A stretch of DNA of 50,896 nucleotides, from positions 28,992-79,887 of the forward strand of contig DGWK01000005.1 of assembly GCA_002395235.1 (NCBI GenBank), in the 5' to 3' direction. Position numbers and translations under genes: made by a program. Below, piece after piece: positions 16,755 through 24,778 of the stretch. Positions within the stretch are counted from its first letter, which is position 1. Every line of letters begins with the position of its first letter. The stretch is from Lachnospiraceae bacterium UBA4260. GTDB lineage: Bacteria > Bacillota > Clostridia > Lachnospirales > Lachnospiraceae. The notes beneath the pieces were generated by a model. It was given only the letters and a program-made list of their open reading frames with translations. It was not told where the DNA came from and made no database searches.

Positions 16755-17405
16755 ATGGCTGCCGGAAAAGAATACCTGACAATAGGAAGCGTCGGAAAGG
16801 GCGAGTACACGGAGAAAAAGTCCCGATTCCTGGGCGAGATCCATCCCGTCTCCACGGAGGATGAAGCGGCCGCCGTGGTCGCGCAGGCCAGAAAGCGCTA
16901 CTATGACGCGAGGCACCACTGTTATGCGTGGGTCCTGGGAGACGACGGCGCTGTTAAAAAAGCGTCGGACGACGGCGAACCCTCAGGAACGGCAGGAATT
17001 CCCATGCTCAAGGTACTGGAAGGAGCCGGGATCCGGAATGCGGTCGTGGTGGTGACGCGCTATTTTGGCGGGACACTGCTGGGGACAGGCGGGCTGGTAA
17101 GATCTTACACGCAGGCGGCGCAGGCGGCACTGGCGGACGCGGAAGTGGTTAGGATGTGCATGTGCAGGGTGATCGGCGTAGAGATCGAATACAGTCTGCT
17201 GGATAAGGTGCTGTATTATCTGAAGCAGCAGAAGGTGACGCCGTACGATCAGGTGTATACGGACAGAGTTTCCTTTATGCTCACCATAGCGCAGGACAGA
17301 GCAGAACGGATCTGCGAAGGTCTGATCTCGCTCTCGGGCGGCAAGGCAGAGATCCTCGATGTGGAGGAAGGCTTTTTCCCGCTGAGCGTAAGTGAAGAGG
17401 GCTGA
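16755..17405 (+). CDS. YigZ/IMPACT family protein
   Basis: A 216-aa protein of the UPF0029/IMPACT family. The N-terminal domain (about 1-125) has the conserved KKSRFLGEI, HHCYAWVLG, DDGEPSGTAG and TRYFGGTLLGTGGLVRSY segments. A C-terminal alpha/beta domain (about 140-205, DUF1949-like) completes the family layout. The bacterial biochemical role is not settled; a link to translation or RNA is suggested by the eukaryotic IMPACT homologue. The start is supported by TTTAGGAGG. The gene is monocistronic, with the mgtE promoter starting 14 bp after its stop. Confidence 0.9.
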   Translation: MAAGKEYLTIGSVGKGEYTEKKSRFLGEIHPVSTEDEAAAVVAQARKRYYDARHHCYAWVLGDDGAVKKASDDGEPSGTAGIPMLKVLEGAGIRNAVVVVTRYFGGTLLGTGGLVRSYTQAAQAALADAEVVRMCMCRVIGVEIEYSLLDKVLYYLKQQKVTPYDQVYTDRVSFMLTIAQDRAERICEGLISLSGGKAEILDVEEGFFPLSVSEEG

Positions 17406-17418
17406 CAGCGGAGACAAA

Positions 17419-17447
17419 TTGACAAAGGAAACTTTAAATACTAAACT
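17419..17447 (+). promoter_or_regulatory. Promoter of the mgtE leader
   Basis: Perfect -35 TTGACA (17419-17424), 17-bp spacer, -10 TAAACT (17442-17447). It predicts a leader of about 175 nt before the mgtE start codon. Confidence 0.75.
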
Positions 17448-17466
17448 GAGTTGAACCAAAAAATGT

Positions 17467-17513
17467 GTCTCAAACAATAGTATGAGATAAACTGAGACTT
17501 CCGGATTGAAGTC
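17467..17513 (+). promoter_or_regulatory. Alternative hairpins in the mgtE leader
   Basis: TCTCA (17468-17472) can pair with TGAGA (17483-17487). GTCTCA (17467-17472) can instead pair with TGAGAC (17493-17498). A downstream GACTTC/GAAGTC hairpin (17496-17513) overlaps the second choice, so the pairings exclude each other. Confidence 0.45.
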
Positions 17514-17539
17514 CCCGATTTTGAAAGGAGGTGGTTTTT

Positions 17540-17665
17540 GTGGATAGAAGTACATACAGTTCCGGTACAGACAATCCCCTTCCACGAACGCGAAGAAACA
17601 AAGATCACTTTAATGACGGAGGATGGATATGGAAGATAAAAATATTGAATATGGCAAACTTCTGA
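17540..17665 (+). CDS. Putative MgtL-like leader peptide ORF upstream of mgtE
   Basis: A 41-codon ORF starting at GTG and ending in TGA within mgtE (37-nt overlap, different frame). It has the strongest ribosome-binding site of the region, AAAGGAGGTG, 6 nt before the GTG. The peptide contains TDNPLPRTRRNKDHF (residues 10-24), an acidic-proline-basic run similar to the PTPLPRRR part of the MgtL leader peptide of enteric mgtA genes. The PLP codons contain CCCCTTCC, which can pair with its own Shine-Dalgarno or with the GGAGG of mgtE. A role in Mg-dependent control of mgtE is inferred from position and resemblance. It could also be a chance ORF or a small protein. Confidence 0.5.
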   Translation: MDRSTYSSGTDNPLPRTRRNKDHFNDGGWIWKIKILNMANF

Positions 17666-18990
17666 GGGAACTTCTGGAGCAGAAACAGTACACAAAGCTC
17701 CGCCAGGAAGTCGCGGACATGAACGTGGCGGACGTCGCGGCGGTCATGGACGAGATGGAAGACGAGGAGTCCCTGAGAATATTCAGGATCCTGCCCAAGG
17801 GGATCGCGGCGGACGTATTCGCAAACCTTGAGATCGAAGTGCAGCAGTACATCATCCAGTCGCTGTCCGATAAGGAAGCATCCAGCATCATCGATAACCT
17901 GATGGCGGACGATGCTACGGACCTTTTGGAGGAGATGCCTGCCAACATCGTCAAGAAGATCCTCAAGAACGCGAAGCCGGAGACCAGAAAGGATATCAAC
18001 CATCTGCTGCGGTATCCGGAGGATTCGGCAGGAAGTATTATGACGGTCGAGTATGTCGACCTCAAAGAGAACATGACCGTCAGTGATGCGGTCGACCGCA
18101 TCCGCAAGATCGGACTGGATTCCGAGACGGTTAATATCTGTTATGTCGTCGATCAGCAGAGAGTTCTGATCGGAACAGTGGCGCTTCGCTATCTGGTAAT
18201 TCTCAATCCCGACGCGATCATCGGGGAAGTGATGAATGACAATGTCATCAGTATCAATACCCTTACTGACCAGGAAGAAGCGGCCCGTATTTTCCAGAAA
18301 TACGACTTTACTGCCATGCCCGTCGTGGACAATGAGAACCGTATGGTCGGTATCATCACTATCGACGACGTAGTCGATATCATCCAGGAAGAGGCCACAG
18401 AGGATATCGAGAAGATGGCAGCTATCATTCCTTCCGATAAGAGCTATTTCAGGACGGGAATCTTCGACACCTACAAGAACAGAATGCCTTGGCTTCTGCT
18501 CCTGATGATTTCGGCCACCTTCACCGGTGCGATTATCACCAGCTATGAAAAAGCACTCGCCTCCTATGTGATCCTGACTGCCTATATTCCCATGCTGATG
18601 GACACCGGCGGTAACGCGGGCTCTCAGGCCAGCGTCTCGATCATCCGTGGTATTTCCCTGCAGGAGATTGAATTCAGTGACCTCTTGGAAGCTCTGTGGA
18701 AAGAGGTGAGAGTTGCGGCTCTCTGCGGCATCACCTTGTCGGTCTGCAACTTCGCCAAGCTCATGCTCTTCGACAGAGTTGGTTTCCAGATTGCCCTGAT
18801 CGTATGCGGGACCCTGGTCCTCGTCGTTCTGGTGGCCAAGACGATCGGCTGTACGCTGCCGCTTCTGGCCCACAGACTGGGCTTTGACCCGGCGGTAATG
18901 GCGAGTCCCCTGATCACGACGATCGTAGACGCGATCTCGCTGACCATTTACTTTATGATCGCGACTAACGTGCTGCATTTGACAGTATAG
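17629..18990 (+). CDS. mgtE: Magnesium transporter MgtE
   Basis: A 453-aa Mg2+ channel/transporter of the inner membrane. The helical MgtE N domain (about 1-125) is followed by two CBS motifs (about 130-245; MVGIITIDDVVDIIQEEATE) and a C-terminal membrane domain of five helices with the pore signature PMLMDTGGNAGSQAS. In the family the N and CBS domains bind Mg2+ and close the pore when the cell is replete. The ATG at 17629 is preferred because GGAGG lies 6 nt before it; the ATG at 17623 directly abuts that GGAGG. The leader ORF overlaps the start. Confidence 0.95.
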   Translation: MEDKNIEYGKLLRELLEQKQYTKLRQEVADMNVADVAAVMDEMEDEESLRIFRILPKGIAADVFANLEIEVQQYIIQSLSDKEASSIIDNLMADDATDLLEEMPANIVKKILKNAKPETRKDINHLLRYPEDSAGSIMTVEYVDLKENMTVSDAVDRIRKIGLDSETVNICYVVDQQRVLIGTVALRYLVILNPDAIIGEVMNDNVISINTLTDQEEAARIFQKYDFTAMPVVDNENRMVGIITIDDVVDIIQEEATEDIEKMAAIIPSDKSYFRTGIFDTYKNRMPWLLLLMISATFTGAIITSYEKALASYVILTAYIPMLMDTGGNAGSQASVSIIRGISLQEIEFSDLLEALWKEVRVAALCGITLSVCNFAKLMLFDRVGFQIALIVCGTLVLVVLVAKTIGCTLPLLAHRLGFDPAVMASPLITTIVDAISLTIYFMIATNVLHLTV

Positions 18991-18994
18991 GCTG

Positions 18995-19011
18995 GCCGGT
19001 TATTAACCGGC
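18995..19011. repeat. 17-nt triloop palindrome after mgtE
   Basis: GCCGGTT-ATT-AACCGGC begins 4 nt after the mgtE stop. The 7-bp stem and 3-nt loop are the same geometry as the hairpins at 13229, 13254, 33749 and 47093. Confidence 0.6.
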
Positions 19012-19067
19012 GCTTAAGTGGACGCTAAAAATGCCATTTTTGTTTGTTAAATATTGGTGATAGCATA

Positions 19068-19098
19068 AAAAACCGGGCTCAATGTGAGTCCGGTTTTT
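19068..19098 (+). terminator. Intrinsic terminator of mgtE
   Basis: AAAACCGGGCTCA pairs with TGAGTCCGGTTTT (one G-U pair), ending in a T run. Confidence 0.85.
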
Positions 19099-19160
19099 GT
19101 TATGGGGGGCACCAGGTGGCGTGGCGGTTAGTTTAGCGAGCGCTGAGGTAATATAAAAAA

Positions 19161-19328
19161 TTGTAACTATTCAACACTCCACGTCCCAAATGCTTCGCAT
19201 TAGGGACTGTGGGCGTCCAGAGGCGCTCCGCGCCTTGTCCGCCCCGGAAAAAAGATCAAAAACGTTCCGGTGAGCGAGCTCCCCGGCTCTTATTTTGATC
19301 TTTTTTCCGGGATGCTGAATAATTACAA
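19161..19328. repeat. MITE-like palindromic element
   Basis: The outer arms TTGTAACTATTCAAC (19161-19175) and GCTGAATAATTACAA (19314-19328) are inverted with 13 of 15 matches. Nested inside are a perfect 19-bp inverted repeat (19243-19261 with 19293-19311; CCCGGAAAAAAGATCAAAA type) and small hairpins AATGC-TTC-GCATT (19189-19201) and AGGCGC-TCC-GCGCCT (19221-19235). No transposase gene is present. It may be a non-autonomous mobile element or a structured RNA. Confidence 0.65.
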
Positions 19329-19332
19329 AAAA

Positions 19333-19537
19333 TTAGGCATAAACAACTATATTTACAAAATCATCTCCCAAGGGCTTCCGGAAAACTGCGTTTTTGGATT
19401 AGAAAAGCAAGCTTTTTTCCATAGAATTAGGCATGGCGATGCTCTATGGAAAAAACATCTTCCAATCTAAGCTCACAGCAAGTTCTCCATGGAAACAATT
19501 GGAATATGAAATTGAAAAATAATAGGTTTATGCCTAA
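19333..19537. repeat. Second inverted-repeat element, 12-bp ends
   Basis: Perfect terminal repeats TTAGGCATAAAC (19333-19344) and GTTTATGCCTAA (19526-19537) bound about 205 bp of AT-rich DNA. A central 13-bp perfect hairpin, TTTTTTCCATAGA/TCTATGGAAAAAA (19413-19455), lies inside. The only frame, a 66-codon stretch across both elements, looks accidental. Confidence 0.6.
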
Positions 19538-19581
19538 AAATGTGCTTTGTACATTGCCGATGAACGGAGATTGAGAAAGTT

Positions 19582-19609
19582 CACAGCAAATAGTTAATAA
19601 TTTGCTGTG
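19582..19609. repeat. Hairpin downstream of bipA
   Basis: CACAGCAAAT pairs perfectly with ATTTGCTGTG around an 8-nt loop, 75 bp beyond the bipA stop. It could terminate the leftward bipA transcript, but a T tract is not clear. Confidence 0.45.
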
Positions 19610-19683
19610 GGCTCGCCCAGCGCCGCCCTAAAGCAACTCAGAAACCCAGGCAGCAAGCCCCGAATCCTGGATTTTCCGTCAAC

Positions 19684-21540
19684 TTACTCCATCTCCGCCG
19701 CATTCTTCATGGCCGCGCTGATCGAGGCACGCTTTCTCAGGCGGGGATCGAGGATCTTCTTGCGAAGGCGCAGGTGATGGGGCGTAACTTCGAGAAGCTC
19801 ATCGGTGTCCACATATTCGATGGCCTGCTCCAGGCTCATGATCCTGGGCGGAACGAGGCGGAGCGCCTCATCCGCGCTGGAAGAGCGGGTGTTGGTCAGG
19901 TGCTTGGTCTTGCAGACATTGACGTCGATGTCGACGGCCTTGCCGCTCTGTCCCACGATCATGCCCGCGTAGACGTCGTCGCCGGGGCTGATAAAGAGCT
20001 GGCCGCGCTCCTGGGCGTTGAAGAGGCCGTATGTGACGGCCGTACCCGCTTCAAAAGCGATCAGGGAGCCCTGTTTGCGGTAGACGATGTCGCCCTTGTA
20101 GGGAGCGTACTTGTCGAAGATCGTGTTCATGATGCCGTTGCCCTTGGTATCGGTGAGGAAATCGCCTCTGTAACCGATCAGGCCGCGGGAAGGAATGGAG
20201 AACTCGAGTCTCGTGTAGCCGCCGTTGATCACGCCCATGCTCACAAGCTCGCCCTTGCGCTCGCTCAGTTTCTGGATGACGGTGCCCGAAAATTCCTCCG
20301 GGACATCGACGAAGCAGGTCTCCATGGGCTCGAGTAGCTTGCCGTTTTCGTCTCTCTTGTAGATGACTTCCGCTTTGCTGACTGCAAACTCGTAGCCCTC
20401 GCGGCGCATGGTTTCGATCAGGACGGAGAGGTGGAGCTCGCCGCGGCCGGATACTTTGAAGGCCTCGGTGGTGTCGGTATCCTCAACGCGCAGGGAGACG
20501 TCTGTGTTGAGCTCTCTGTAGAGCCTGTCCCTGATGTGGCGGCTGGTGACGTATTTGCCGTCGCGGCCGGCCAGAGGGGAGTCGTTCACGCAGAAGGTCA
20601 TGGAGATGGTGGGCTCGGAGATCTTCTGGAAAGGAATAGCATTGGGGGCGTCGGGGGAGCAGATCGTATCGCCGATGTGCAGGTCGGAGATACCCGATAC
20701 GGCCACGATGGAGCCGATGTGCGCCTCATTAACTTCCACGCGCTTAAGGCCTTCAAACTCGTAGAGCTTGCTGATCTTGACCTTACGCATCTGATCGGGG
20801 TTGTGATGGTTTACGATCACGCACTCCTGGTTTACTTTGATGGTTCCGTTGTCGACCTTGCCGACGCCGATTCGGCCGACGTACTCGTTGTAGTCGATGG
20901 TGCTGATCAGCATCTGGGTTCCGGCGTCCGGATCTCCTGTGGGAGCCGGGATGTAGTCGATGATGGTCTCAAAGAGGGGCTTCATGCTGGCGCCGACGCT
21001 TCCCAGGTCCAGGGTCGCGATGCCGGATTTGGCGGAGGCGAACACGAAGGGGCAGTCGATCTGCTCATCACTTGCGCCCAGGTCCATGAGAAGCTCGAGA
21101 ACTTCGTCGATGACCTGCGTGGGGCGTGCGCCGGGGCGGTCGATCTTGTTGATGCAGACGATGACGGGGAGGTCCAGCGCCATGGCCTTGCTTAGAACAA
21201 ATCTCGTCTGGGGCATGGGGCCTTCGAAGGCGTCTACCACCAGGATGACGCCGTTGACCATCTTGAGGACGCGCTCCACTTCGCCGCCGAAATCGGCGTG
21301 GCCGGGGGTGTCGATGATGTTGATCTTGACGCCCTTGTAATAAACTGCTGTATTTTTGCTCAAAATAGTGATTCCGCGCTCTCTCTCGATATCGCCGGAG
21401 TCCATGACGCGCTCCTGGACTTCCTGGTTCTCACGGAATACGCCGCTCTGTCTGAGCAGCCCGTCCACCAGCGTAGTCTTGCCGTGGTCGACGTGCGCGA
21501 TGATTGCTACGTTTCTGACATCTTCTCTAGTCTGGATCAT
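19684..21540 (-). CDS. typA: Ribosome-associated GTPase BipA/TypA
   Basis: A 618-aa translational GTPase of the EF-G/LepA group, linked to ribosome assembly and stress or cold adaptation. G1 AHVDHGKTT is at residues 15-23, G3 DTPGHADFGGEV follows, and G4 is NKID. The C-terminal EF-G-like and BipA-specific domains follow (SRGLIGYRGDFLTDTKG, LTNTRSSSADEALRLVPP). ATG 21540 is preceded by GAGGAGAAG; a GTG 12 nt earlier is less likely. Divergent from pyrH, with promoters that overlap at their -35 boxes. Confidence 0.95.
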   Translation of the reverse strand: MIQTREDVRNVAIIAHVDHGKTTLVDGLLRQSGVFRENQEVQERVMDSGDIERERGITILSKNTAVYYKGVKINIIDTPGHADFGGEVERVLKMVNGVILVVDAFEGPMPQTRFVLSKAMALDLPVIVCINKIDRPGARPTQVIDEVLELLMDLGASDEQIDCPFVFASAKSGIATLDLGSVGASMKPLFETIIDYIPAPTGDPDAGTQMLISTIDYNEYVGRIGVGKVDNGTIKVNQECVIVNHHNPDQMRKVKISKLYEFEGLKRVEVNEAHIGSIVAVSGISDLHIGDTICSPDAPNAIPFQKISEPTISMTFCVNDSPLAGRDGKYVTSRHIRDRLYRELNTDVSLRVEDTDTTEAFKVSGRGELHLSVLIETMRREGYEFAVSKAEVIYKRDENGKLLEPMETCFVDVPEEFSGTVIQKLSERKGELVSMGVINGGYTRLEFSIPSRGLIGYRGDFLTDTKGNGIMNTIFDKYAPYKGDIVYRKQGSLIAFEAGTAVTYGLFNAQERGQLFISPGDDVYAGMIVGQSGKAVDIDVNVCKTKHLTNTRSSSADEALRLVPPRIMSLEQAIEYVDTDELLEVTPHHLRLRKKILDPRLRKRASISAAMKNAAEME

Positions 21541-21634
21541 TCTTCTCCTCACATTTCATGGGCCGTTGTCGATTTTTTGACCCGTTTTTCTTAATAATAA
21601 GAAGTAATACTTAGTTTTCCTCACAAACTCAAAC

Positions 21635-21664
21635 AGTATAGCATCGGATACCGTCCCTTGTAAA
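21635..21664 (-). promoter_or_regulatory. Promoter of bipA
   Basis: On the minus strand: -35 TTTACA (21664-21659), 18-bp spacer, -10 TATACT (21640-21635). It predicts a 5' UTR of about 85 nt. Confidence 0.6.
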
Positions 21665-21686
21665 TGGTTGATATCTAATGTAAAAT
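21658..21686 (+). promoter_or_regulatory. Promoter of pyrH operon
   Basis: -35 TTGTAA (21658-21663), 17-bp spacer, -10 TAAAAT (21681-21686), about 36 bp before the pyrH ATG. Its -35 overlaps the -35 of the bipA promoter on the other strand. Confidence 0.65.
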
Positions 21687-21721
21687 GGTTAATGATATTA
21701 TTTTCTTTGGAGGATTGACAG

Positions 21722-22417
21722 ATGAGCAGAATCATATTAAAACTGAGCGGCGAGGCTCTGGCAGGTCCCAAGAGCATGGGATTTGACGAGAACACTGTCA
21801 GGGGCGTTGCGAAGCAGGTGCGTCAGCTGGTGGACGAAGGCTATGAAGTCGGCGTCGTGACCGGAGGCGGCAACTTCTGGAGAGGCCGTACAGGAAATGA
21901 GATCGACCGCGTCAAGGCTGACCAGATCGGTATGCTCGCCACGGTCATGAACTGCATCTATGTATCGGAGATATTCAGAACGGAAGGAATGAAGACAGTC
22001 GTGATGACGCCTTTTCAGGTCGGCGCGTTTACGGAACTGTTTTCCAAGGACAAGGCCAATCAGTATTTTGGCGAAGGAAAAGTGGTCTTCTACGCGGGCG
22101 GAACAGGGCATCCCTATTTCTCGACAGATACGGGCATCCTGCTCAGGGCCATTGAGTCAGAGGCGGACATGATCCTTCTGGCCAAGAACATCGACGGCAT
22201 CTATGACAGCGATCCGGCGAAGAACCCCGACGCCAAGCGCTTCGACGTGATCTCCATCGACGAAGTGATCGAGAGAGGACTGCAGGCCGTGGATATGACG
22301 GCGTCCATTCTCGCCAAGGAGAACCACATGCCCATGCGCGTATTCGCGCTGCAGGAGGAGAACAGCATCATCAAGGCGGCGTCCGGTGACTTTAACGGCA
22401 CAACGATCACAGTCTGA
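21722..22417 (+). CDS. pyrH: Uridylate kinase
   Basis: A 231-aa UMP kinase of the amino-acid-kinase fold that makes UDP from UMP in the cytoplasm. Conserved features are KLSGEAL near the N-terminus, GVVTGGGNFWRG, the TD-containing catalytic part TGHPYFSTDTGILLRA, and LLAKNIDGIYDSDP. It is shorter than average by a few residues but complete. TTTGGAGGA lies just before the ATG. It opens the conserved run pyrH-frr-uppS-cdsA. Confidence 0.96.
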   Translation: MSRIILKLSGEALAGPKSMGFDENTVRGVAKQVRQLVDEGYEVGVVTGGGNFWRGRTGNEIDRVKADQIGMLATVMNCIYVSEIFRTEGMKTVVMTPFQVGAFTELFSKDKANQYFGEGKVVFYAGGTGHPYFSTDTGILLRAIESEADMILLAKNIDGIYDSDPAKNPDAKRFDVISIDEVIERGLQAVDMTASILAKENHMPMRVFALQEENSIIKAASGDFNGTTITV

Positions 22418-22492
22418 TCTTTGGCCGCATTTTCTGAGAATAAACAGTTAAACGGCCAAAGCGCCGGTAGAGTAAACGCAGGGAGGTTAATT

Positions 22493-23050
22493 ATGAGCAG
22501 TGAAAGAGTAAAACCTTATGAAGAGAGAATGGAGAAGACCATCACTTATCTGCAGTCGGATCTGCAGACGGTCCGTGCTGGCCGCGCCAATCCGCACGTT
22601 CTGGACAAGATCCGTGTAGACTATTACGGAACGCCCACGCCCATCCAGCAGGTGGCCAATGTGTCCGTGCCCGAGGCCAGGATCATTCAGATCGCTCCCT
22701 GGGAGAAGAAGATGATCAAGGAGATCAGCCGCGCCATCAACGCCTCTGATCTGGGAATCAACCCCACAAACGACGGCTCCACGATCCGTCTCGTATTCCC
22801 CGAGCTGACCGGTGAGCGAAGGAAACAGCTCTCCAAGGACGTCAAGAAGATGGGAGAGGACGCCAAGGTAGCACTGCGCAATATCAGAAGAGACGGCAAT
22901 GACGCCTTTAAGAAGCTCAAGAAGTCGGAAGATGTCTCGGAGGACGTGGTCACCGAGCTTCAGGATGAGCTTCAGAAGATCACAGAGAAGTATATCAAGA
23001 AGATCGATAAGATGATCGAAGACAAGACGAAGGAGATCACTACGATCTGA
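22493..23050 (+). CDS. frr: Ribosome recycling factor
   Basis: A 185-aa RRF that works with EF-G to split post-termination ribosomes. It shows the coiled three-helix domain (LQSDLQTVRAGRANPHVLD; DAKVALRNIRRDGNDA) and the small beta domain between (VPEARIIQIAPWEKKMI). ATG 22493 has GGGAGG 6 nt upstream; the frame is open further upstream towards pyrH but without conservation. The gene follows pyrH by 75 nt in the usual order. Confidence 0.96.
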   Translation: MSSERVKPYEERMEKTITYLQSDLQTVRAGRANPHVLDKIRVDYYGTPTPIQQVANVSVPEARIIQIAPWEKKMIKEISRAINASDLGINPTNDGSTIRLVFPELTGERRKQLSKDVKKMGEDAKVALRNIRRDGNDAFKKLKKSEDVSEDVVTELQDELQKITEKYIKKIDKMIEDKTKEITTI

Positions 23051-23082
23051 CGGGCAGTAGCCGCGCGGCAGGGCAGATTGGA

Positions 23083-23106
23083 GAGCACCTCGATCTTCTG
23101 CCCTGT
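23083..23106. other. Hairpin between frr and uppS
   Basis: A CAGGGCAGA (23068-23076) / TCTGCCCTG (23097-23105) stem of 9 bp with a 20-nt loop sits in the 86-nt gap. There is no T tract, so it is more likely a processing or attenuating element than a full terminator. Confidence 0.45.
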
Positions 23107-23136
23107 TGTGATTCATTAAGAGTAAGAGGTTTCAAC

Positions 23137-23853
23137 TTGGATAACGAACGCAAGATACCTGTTCATGTGGCGATCATCATGGACGGAAACGGAAGATGGG
23201 CCAAGAGGCGCGGGCTCCCCAGAACGGCGGGACACGCGCAGGGCGCAAGGACTGTGGAGCAGATTCTCGAGGACGCGGATCACATGGGGATCCGCTATCT
23301 GACTGTTTATGCCTTTTCCACGGAGAACTGGAGCAGGCCGGACAGCGAAGTCAAGGCCCTGATGAATCTGCTGCGCACGTATATGAAGACCAGTCTGGCC
23401 AAGTGCGCGAAAAATAATGTCAGGATCAGGGTGATCGGAGATAAGAGCAGGCTCGACAAGGACCTGCAGGCGTCCATCGCGAACCTGGAGAGGGAGACCG
23501 CGTCCAATACCGGAATCGGCTTCCAGATCGCGATCAATTATGGCTCCAGGGACGAGATGGTCAGAGCCGTGCAGGCGGCCGCCCAGAAGGTGAAGGACGG
23601 AGAGTTAAGACCCGAGGACATCACGGAGAACTTTTTGTCCGACAGCCTGGATACCTGCGGCATTCCGGATCCCGACCTTCTGATCAGAACGGGCGGAGAG
23701 CAGAGGATCTCCAATTTCCTCCTGTGGCAGACCGCTTATTCCGAGCTCTATTTCTGCGATGCGGCGTGGCCGGATTTCAACAAAGCAGAGCTTGAAAAGG
23801 CTGTGGACGCATTCAATCACAGAGAGCGCAGATACGGAGGTCTGATCTCATGA
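23137..23853 (+). CDS. uppS: Isoprenyl transferase (undecaprenyl diphosphate synthase)
   Basis: A 238-aa cis-prenyltransferase that adds isopentenyl units to farnesyl diphosphate to give the C55 carrier of cell-wall precursors. It shows AIIMDGNGRWAKRRG with catalytic Asp16, TVYAFSTENWSRP, and the C-terminal DLLIRTGGEQRISNFLLW plus ELYF segments. The start codon is TTG at 23137, weakly supported by AAGAGG; no ATG or GTG fits the conserved N-terminus. The stop overlaps cdsA by 4 nt. Confidence 0.95.
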   Translation: MDNERKIPVHVAIIMDGNGRWAKRRGLPRTAGHAQGARTVEQILEDADHMGIRYLTVYAFSTENWSRPDSEVKALMNLLRTYMKTSLAKCAKNNVRIRVIGDKSRLDKDLQASIANLERETASNTGIGFQIAINYGSRDEMVRAVQAAAQKVKDGELRPEDITENFLSDSLDTCGIPDPDLLIRTGGEQRISNFLLWQTAYSELYFCDAAWPDFNKAELEKAVDAFNHRERRYGGLIS

Positions 23854-24716
23854 AACAGAGAGTGATCAGCGGCGTGATCATCGCCGCGCTGATCGTGGGC
23901 GCAGGAGTGTTGGGCGGATATGCGCTGGCCGCGCTGATCATGGTCTGCTCCATGATCGGTTTCCAGGAACTGGCCCGGGCGACGGGCGTTCTGGAGCCCC
24001 TACAGAAAGTGAATCCGCTCACGGGATTTGCGCTCATCATGGCCGCGGCCTCCTATATCGGACTCATGGTCATGCAGGCAAGGTGGGGCGCAGACCCGAA
24101 GCAGCTGGTCTTTTCCTCCGACTTTTTCACAATGATGATCATTGTAGTGGCTTTCCTGGGATTCATGACGATCTATGTCCTTACTTTTCCCAGGTTCCGG
24201 TCGGAGCAGGTAATGGCTGCCTTCTTCAGTTTTATCTACGCGCCGGTCCTGATGGGCTTTGTGTACCGGACCAGAACACTGCCGTACGGAATCTTTATGT
24301 ACGCGCTCATCTTCGTATGCAGTTCGGTCTGTGACACCTGCGCACTGGCGGCGGGAATGGCTTTCGGAAAGCACAAGATGGCGCCGGTACTCAGCCCCAA
24401 GAAGACCATCGAGGGAGCTGTGGGCGGACTGATCGGTTCGGCGGTCTGTTCCGTGATCGTCGCCTATCTGGTCAAGCTGGCGGAGCCCGACGCCGATTTT
24501 CGGATCCAGTTCCTGATCATAGGAATCTGCGGCGCTCTGATCAGCATGATCGGAGACCTGGCAGCTTCGGCGATCAAGAGAAATCACAATATCAAGGATT
24601 ACGGTGATCTGATCCCCGGTCACGGCGGCATTATGGACCGCTTCGACAGTATCATCTTCACGGCGCCCCTGATCTATATTCTGGGCGTTTTCCTTCTCGG
24701 AACGGCATCATTTTGA
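23850..24716 (+). CDS. cdsA: Phosphatidate cytidylyltransferase
   Basis: A 288-aa integral membrane enzyme that makes CDP-diacylglycerol from phosphatidate and CTP for phospholipid synthesis. Around eight hydrophobic helices are visible. The C-terminal family signature AIKRNHNIKDYGDLIPGHG followed by GIMDRFDS is intact. It is fused by ATGA overlap to uppS. dxr, which usually follows cdsA in Firmicutes, is not here; rseP starts 62 nt later. Confidence 0.94.
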   Translation: MKQRVISGVIIAALIVGAGVLGGYALAALIMVCSMIGFQELARATGVLEPLQKVNPLTGFALIMAAASYIGLMVMQARWGADPKQLVFSSDFFTMMIIVVAFLGFMTIYVLTFPRFRSEQVMAAFFSFIYAPVLMGFVYRTRTLPYGIFMYALIFVCSSVCDTCALAAGMAFGKHKMAPVLSPKKTIEGAVGGLIGSAVCSVIVAYLVKLAEPDADFRIQFLIIGICGALISMIGDLAASAIKRNHNIKDYGDLIPGHGGIMDRFDSIIFTAPLIYILGVFLLGTASF

Positions 24717-24725
24717 CAAAATACA

Positions 24726-24754
24726 GAAGGGCGGGCGCAATGTTCGCCTTTCTT
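24726..24754. other. Small hairpin between cdsA and rseP
   Basis: AGAAGGGCG pairs with CGCCTTTCT (one G-U), followed by CGTTTTTGG. It may be a weak internal terminator exactly at the site where dxr is missing. Confidence 0.45.
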
Positions 24755-24778
24755 CGTTTTTGGTAAGGAGTAATTAAA

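Noticed and set aside
17454..17628. M-box (ykoK) magnesium riboswitch in the mgtE leader
   Set aside because: The conserved M-box segments are not visible and the region is taken up by a strong SD and a short ORF.
19270..19470. 66-codon plus-strand frame
   Set aside because: It crosses two inverted-repeat elements, lacks a ribosome-binding site and has low-complexity content.
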